A DNA stretch of 64,000 nt from Gp6-AA40 sp035492455 (GTDB taxonomy: Bacteria > Acidobacteriota > Vicinamibacteria > Vicinamibacterales > UBA2999). The notes under the pieces were generated by a model, which saw nothing but the letters and a program-made list of their open reading frames with translations, was not told where the DNA came from and did not search any database. This document shows, piece by piece, positions 59,004-64,000 of this stretch. Within the stretch, counting starts at the first letter, position 1. Each line of letters starts with the position of its first letter. The stretch spans positions 40,930-104,929 of the forward strand of contig DATJJE010000041.1 in NCBI GenBank assembly GCA_035492455.1, given 5' to 3'. A program made the translations under genes and the position numbers.

Positions 59004-59917
59004 TCATCGCGACCGAGCGCCTCTCGAAGTGGTACGGTCAGGTCTCCGGGCTCAACGACGTCACGGTGTCGGTGCCTGAAGGAATTACCGGCCTGCTTGG
59101 TCCAAACGGCGCCGGGAAATCCACATTCATGAAACTCGTGACGGGGCAGCTGCGGCCAAGCACCGGCACGGTGCGCGTTTTTGGCGAGCCGATTTGGGGC
59201 AACCCGGCGCAGTATCACAAGCTCGGCTTCTGTCCCGAACAGGATGCGTTCTACGACCATATGACCGGGCGCGAGTGGCTGGAAGCGCTTGCAGAACTGC
59301 ACGGCATGAACGCAGACACCGCGCACGCGGCCGCAACGCGCGCCCTCGAGGCTGTCGATCTGCTGGATGCCGGCGATCGAAAGATCGGCGGCTACAGCAA
59401 GGGCATGCGTCAGCGCGTCAAACTGGCGCAGGCAATCGCACACGATCCGGCGCTGCTCATTCTCGACGAGCCGCTCAGCGGGATGGATCCGCTCATGAGA
59501 CGTCGGACGATTCGTCTGATCAAAGAGTGGGCGCGTGCGGGAAAGACCGTCGTCGTGTCGAGCCATATCCTTCACGAAATCGAAGCGATGACGTCGAACA
59601 TCCTCCTGATGCACAACGGCCGCATCGTGGCCGAAGGCGACGTTCACCAGATTCGCGCACTCATCGACGAGCACCCGCATCGTGTCTGGATTCGGGCGCA
59701 GGATCCGCACGCGGTGGCGCGGCTGCTCCTTGGCGGCGACGACGTGTCCAGCGTGAAGTTTGCGGAGGAAGGGGTGATCGTAGAGACGGCCAAGCCGGAT
59801 GCTTTCTATACCAGGCTGACGGCATTGGCCGCTTCGGGAGAGGCCGGTGCGATCGAGGAAGTCACATCGCCAGACGACAACCTGCAGGCCGTGTTCTCGT
59901 ACCTGGTGAAACAATGA
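59000..59917 (+). CDS. ABC-2 transporter ATPase 2
   Basis: A 305-residue ATPase with Walker A LLGPNGAGKSTFMKLVTG, signature YSKGMRQRVKLAQAI and Walker B LLILDEPLSGMDP. It is similar in layout to ATPase 1 but distinct in sequence. A C-terminal domain of about 75 residues follows. It overlaps permease 2 by ATGA. Two ATPases and two permeases in alternating order suggest one hetero-assembled exporter or two related ones. Confidence 0.92.
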   Translation: MIIATERLSKWYGQVSGLNDVTVSVPEGITGLLGPNGAGKSTFMKLVTGQLRPSTGTVRVFGEPIWGNPAQYHKLGFCPEQDAFYDHMTGREWLEALAELHGMNADTAHAAATRALEAVDLLDAGDRKIGGYSKGMRQRVKLAQAIAHDPALLILDEPLSGMDPLMRRRTIRLIKEWARAGKTVVVSSHILHEIEAMTSNILLMHNGRIVAEGDVHQIRALIDEHPHRVWIRAQDPHAVARLLLGGDDVSSVKFAEEGVIVETAKPDAFYTRLTALAASGEAGAIEEVTSPDDNLQAVFSYLVKQ

Positions 59918-60642
59918 GCGCAACGCGCCGGATGCTCGAGATCACGCTCGGCGACATGCTGTGGGGCAGGCGGGCAGTGTTCATGGCGATTGCGGCCGGC
60001 GTCCCTGTGTTGCTGGCGGTTGTACTGCGGGTGGCCTTTGCGAGTGGTTCCGCGACTGTAGTCGTCAATGGCAGCCGCCTGAGTACCGAAACAATGTTCG
60101 GCACCGCCATCACGCTCTTGTATCTCCGCTTCATCGTTCCCGCGCTCGGGGTGTACTACGGCACGTCGATGATTGCCGATGAAGTCGAGGATAAGACGAT
60201 CACGTATCTGTTCGTGCGGCCCATGCGCCGTGGCGCGATTGTCCTCGGCAAATACCTCGCGTATCTCGTGTGTGTGCTCGCCGCGGTTCTGCCATCCGCC
60301 GCGCTGGTGTTCTTCATCATGGTGCCGTTTGCGAACATGGGGCCGCTCGTGGACACGTTTGTTCGCGATCTTGAACAGCTTGCCGTCGGCATCGCCGCTT
60401 ATGGTGCGTTGTTCGTTCTGGCCGGCGTCACCTTCAAGCGGCCGCTCGTCGGTGGCCTCATTTTCGTCTTCGGCTGGGAACCAATAGCGTCCGCGCTTCC
60501 AGGCTATGTAGGCCAGCTTACCGTTGCCCATTACCTGCAGGCGGGGACTGCAGGCATGCTTGGGCTCGTTCTGGCGAGCGCCGCCGCGGTACTGCTGGCG
60601 ATGCGGACTATCGAACACCGCGAATACGTGTTGGAGCAGTAG
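59914..60642 (+). CDS. ABC-2 transporter permease 2
   Basis: A 242-residue protein with about six membrane segments. The loop MIADEVEDKTITYLFVRPMRR corresponds to the ATPase-coupling region of ABC-2 permeases, and permease 1 has a related loop. ATG 59914 overlaps the ATPase 2 stop as ATGA; the open frame upstream is a shadow. It is the last gene of the mtnA-to-transporter run. Confidence 0.88.
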   Translation: MSATRRMLEITLGDMLWGRRAVFMAIAAGVPVLLAVVLRVAFASGSATVVVNGSRLSTETMFGTAITLLYLRFIVPALGVYYGTSMIADEVEDKTITYLFVRPMRRGAIVLGKYLAYLVCVLAAVLPSAALVFFIMVPFANMGPLVDTFVRDLEQLAVGIAAYGALFVLAGVTFKRPLVGGLIFVFGWEPIASALPGYVGQLTVAHYLQAGTAGMLGLVLASAAAVLLAMRTIEHREYVLEQ

Positions 60643-60679
60643 GCATTTTCGCGCCGAAACCCTCTTTCGACCGCGCCCG

Positions 60680-60685
60680 TATAAT
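60680..60685 (+). promoter_or_regulatory. TATAAT -10 box upstream of the secreted-protein gene
   Basis: A perfect TATAAT 19 bases before ATG 60705, followed by AAGGAG as ribosome-binding site. The gap since the preceding gene is only 62 bases. No convincing -35 is seen. Confidence 0.5.
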
Positions 60686-60704
60686 TCCCCAAGGAGCCGT
60701 TCAG

Positions 60705-61673
60705 ATGACGAAACGCACCCGCGTGTTTCTGCTCGTGTCAGTCGGCGTGCTGGCGGCCGTGCTTGCGACCGGTCTCGTGGCACGTGCCGGTGGCGCCCTC
60801 GGCTCGAATACGCCGGACGAGCTGGCGTACGTGCCCGGCACGGCCCGCATGGTCGCCTTTGCCAAGGTGCGCGAGGTGATGAACTCGCCGCTCCACGACC
60901 GCTTCCGTCAGCTGCAGAATGCGAATCCGAATGGCGACAGCATCGAAGCGCGCACGGGCATCCAGTTCGAACGCGATGTCGACAGCGTGCTGGTCGCATC
61001 AATGGACGTGCCGCAACTTGCCGCGCCGAACGACGCCGCGCTGCTCATTGCGCGCGGCCGCTTCGACACGAACCGCATCGAGGCGTTGATGCGCGAGCAA
61101 GGCGGTGTGGTGGAGCAGTACCGCGGGAAACGGATCGTGTCCATCAAAGCCGATGCGGCCGTTCCGACGCTCGCATTTGCGGAACCGGGCCTGCTGTTGT
61201 TTGGCGCTGGAGACAATGTTCGGACTGCGCTCGACGCGAAGGCCGGAGCCTCGCAGGCAATCCGCGGCAACACGGAATTCATGGCGCTCGTGGATGACGT
61301 CGACGAGGGCACTGCGTGGACCGTCGCGAAGTTCGACGCGCTGCTCTCGCAGCGCGGACCTCTGCCCGATGCGGTGATCGGCCAGCTTCCGCCGATCAAC
61401 TGGCTCGCTGCGAGCGGGCGCATCGACGCCGGCCTGCATGGCCTGGTGCGCGCCGAAGCGCGCGACCAGCAGTCGGCGCAGAACCTCCGAGATGTAGTGC
61501 AGGGGTTTCTGTCACTGGCACGGCTGCAGGGCTCGCGCGACCCTGCCTACAAACAGATGCTCGATTCGGTCACGCTCAACACCCAGGGCACGTCCGTCTC
61601 GCTGTCATTCGATGTGAGCCCCGCTGTTCTCGACAGCCTGAACTCGCAGGGGGGCGGTCTGCGCCGGCGCTGA
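60705..61673 (+). CDS. Exported protein of unknown function
   Basis: A 322-residue protein. A signal peptide (VFLLVSVGVLAAVLATGLVARA) is followed by TPDELAYVPGTARMVAFAKV and a repeated alpha/beta pattern. ALLIARGRFDTNRIEALMREQ and LAFAEPGLLLFGAGDNVRTALDA resemble the substrate-like repeats of DUF3352-type exported proteins. No catalytic residues or lipobox are seen, and the C-terminus ends in a Gly/Arg tail. ATG 60705 has AAGGAG ten bases upstream. It probably has its own promoter and is followed by the convergent PilZ gene eight bases later. I do not recognise a function. Confidence 0.7.
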   Translation: MTKRTRVFLLVSVGVLAAVLATGLVARAGGALGSNTPDELAYVPGTARMVAFAKVREVMNSPLHDRFRQLQNANPNGDSIEARTGIQFERDVDSVLVASMDVPQLAAPNDAALLIARGRFDTNRIEALMREQGGVVEQYRGKRIVSIKADAAVPTLAFAEPGLLLFGAGDNVRTALDAKAGASQAIRGNTEFMALVDDVDEGTAWTVAKFDALLSQRGPLPDAVIGQLPPINWLAASGRIDAGLHGLVRAEARDQQSAQNLRDVVQGFLSLARLQGSRDPAYKQMLDSVTLNTQGTSVSLSFDVSPAVLDSLNSQGGGLRRR

Positions 61674-61680
61674 GTCTCGA

Positions 61681-62031
61681 TTAGACGCCGCTGCGGTTCG
61701 CCCTGAGGGTGTCGAGGAATCCTGCAATTACCTCACGTACCCGCTCGGACAGCTCGATGAATTCGATGCCGCTGCGGTAGGTGACGATTTCCTGGTCTAC
61801 GTCAGAAATTCTGGAATGCGCCACACGGCCTTTCAGCACGATGGACTTGGTGCCGAGCGTGAGCCGCAAGTCGTGCAACGAATTGAGGGCCAGGGGAAAA
61901 CGGGTTTCCACGGACGCGCCGCCGCGGCTGATCTCTCTGATCTGCAGCGGCTCGAAGACCATGATTTCGCCCTGGAGATCGCCCAGGATCAGCACGCGCT
62001 CCGTGTCGCGCTTGTCTGACTCCGAACCCAT
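61681..62031 (-). CDS. PilZ domain protein
   Basis: A 116-residue single-domain protein. EPLQIREISRGGASVETRFPL matches the second PilZ motif (D/N-x-S-x-x-G) with Glu in the first place, and a preceding basic segment is DKRDTER. Later strands (LRLTLGTKSIVLKGRVAHSR, YRSGIEFIELSE) complete the small barrel. PilZ domains bind cyclic di-GMP, but the first RxxxR box is not clear here, so binding is uncertain. It follows the degenerate receiver gene by 11 bases and is probably co-transcribed with it. ATG 62031 fits; longer frames lie in that gene. Confidence 0.82.
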   Translation of the reverse strand: MGSESDKRDTERVLILGDLQGEIMVFEPLQIREISRGGASVETRFPLALNSLHDLRLTLGTKSIVLKGRVAHSRISDVDQEIVTYRSGIEFIELSERVREVIAGFLDTLRANRSGV

Positions 62032-62042
62032 CCGGGCGAATA

Positions 62043-62423
62043 TTAGTTCATTCGCAGAGCCGGACGCTGTGCCGAGAGGAAGTCGTCTTCTTCGTCCGCC
62101 AGCTGTGAGATCGCCGAATCGAAGTCCTGACCCTCGTATTCCGTCGTATAAGTCAGGATCGGAACGTCCTTCGTCTCCGCATCGAGCTTCAGCATCGTGA
62201 GCAGCTGGAAACCTTCGAGCTCCTCGATGCGCGTGCACAAGATGACCAGATTGGGACGGACCTTCTTGATCTGCGAATAGGCGCGGTCACTCGACTCGAC
62301 GAACACCATGTCATAGCGTCCGGCGTCCAACACGGTCTCGAGCATCCCGAGCACTTCGGTATTGCCGTTGACGACCACCACTTTCTGCACCGGTGTGGCG
62401 GCGATTAGGTTCGTGTCAGCCAT
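62043..62423 (-). CDS. Degenerate receiver-domain (REC-like) protein
   Basis: A 126-residue single domain with the CheY-like alternation: VVVVNGNTEVLGMLETVLDA, then RPNLVILCTRI, then VPILTYTTEYEGQ. The phosphoacceptor Asp is replaced by Cys (about residue 63, LVILC). The N-terminal acidic pair is absent (VNGN) and the conserved Lys is not seen. It cannot be phosphorylated in the usual way and is probably a pseudo-receiver. It precedes the PilZ gene by 11 bases on the same strand, so the pair may form one signalling unit. ATG 62423 is chosen because upstream residues are not conserved in style. Confidence 0.8.
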   Translation of the reverse strand: MADTNLIAATPVQKVVVVNGNTEVLGMLETVLDAGRYDMVFVESSDRAYSQIKKVRPNLVILCTRIEELEGFQLLTMLKLDAETKDVPILTYTTEYEGQDFDSAISQLADEEDDFLSAQRPALRMN

Positions 62424-62714
62424 TGAGTAACCCGCCCTTCTGCCCACCGAACGATTCAGGATTCGTGCCACGGGTCCACCCTGCTATTTCTCCGCACGTT
62501 TGAGCAGATTCCGGCAAAGTGGCAGCCGGGTGTCCTCGTCAGGACAGCGGCAGCAGCCCTACGTTCGAGCTGTAACCCATTGATTGACTGCATGTTGGAT
62601 GAGCCGTGCCGCAATGGGTCGAACACGTGTCAGTTTTGGCATAAGCAAGCCGAGCAGTGCGCAATGGCCTGGTTGGCTTGCACGATCGAAACTGGTTGCG
62701 TCACAGTGCCATTC
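62424..62714. other. Gap between the receiver gene and the aldehyde dehydrogenase
   Basis: A 291-base gap between divergent genes. I see no gene, strong hairpin or clear -35/-10 pair. It should hold promoters for both directions. Confidence 0.4.

Positions 62715-64000
<1,286 letters not shown>

Noticed and set aside
62471..62714. Possible sigma-54 promoter before the aldehyde dehydrogenase (TGGCC...TTGCA)
   Set aside because: The spacing between the GG and GC elements is two bases too long for a -24/-12 promoter.

Overview
This 64 kb window is GC-rich bacterial chromosome. Coding density is high, and many genes join by 4-base ATGA or GTGA overlaps into long operons. There are no tRNA or rRNA genes, no CRISPR array and no intact insertion sequence that I can see. 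It has a Gram-negative style envelope (PpiD-like chaperone, outer-membrane barrel, lipoproteins, PEP-CTERM protein, mre/rod cluster). Families such as CsbD, DUF4097, HEAT/HD-GYP and a lasso-peptide locus suggest an Acidobacteriota-like soil bacterium, perhaps Vicinamibacteria. That placement is inference from gene style, not from a marker tree.

Layout. (1) 0-0.6 kb: 3' part of a methyltransferase closed by a strong terminator. (2) 0.68-6.65 kb: a lasso-peptide locus, namely B2 protease, asparagine-synthetase-like cyclase and nucleotidyltransferase-family protein on one side, and an iron/2-oxoglutarate oxygenase, PqqD-like recognition protein, 59-residue precursor, HprK-like kinase and second oxygenase on the other. 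(3) 6.66-12.9 kb, minus strand: exopolysaccharide operon (secreted protein, BY-kinase chain-length regulator, O-antigen-ligase-like protein, HAD phosphatase) ending in a PRMT-like methyltransferase with a PqqD-like tail that abuts the lasso locus. (4) 13-20 kb: rRNA methyltransferase, FKBP lipoprotein, amine oxidase, SppA, PpiD-like protein. (5) 20-28.4 kb: diguanylate cyclase, mreBCD-mrdA-rodA, RNase G. (6) 28.4-31.8 kb: lipoprotein, DUF4097 protein, anti-sigma/ECF sigma pair, CsbD.

(7) 31.8-41.5 kb, minus strand: a seven-gene probable operon in which a HEAT-repeat protein plus HD-GYP protein pair occurs twice in tandem, followed by a subtilisin, a beta-barrel protein and an alkyltransferase. 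(8) 41.6-42.4 kb: PEP-CTERM protein. (9) 42.6-49.8 kb: complete nucleoside uptake and salvage operon (pyrimidine-nucleoside phosphorylase, BMP binding protein, ATPase, two permeases, purine nucleoside phosphorylase, cytidine deaminase). (10) 50-53.6 kb: a large membrane protein next to a graveyard holding a frameshifted glycosyltransferase and a frameshifted DUF433 antitoxin. (11) 53.7-60.6 kb: mtnA-tsaD-yjbQ-nudix-HD and a double ABC-2 transporter in one overlapping run. (12) 60.7-64 kb: secreted protein, PilZ protein, degenerate receiver protein, and an aldehyde dehydrogenase cut by the window end.

The most novel element is the lasso locus, with two oxygenases, a kinase and an adjacent candidate arginine methyltransferase. 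Second is the duplicated HEAT/HD-GYP operon, which with the GGDEF enzyme and PilZ protein makes the window rich in cyclic-di-GMP-related genes.
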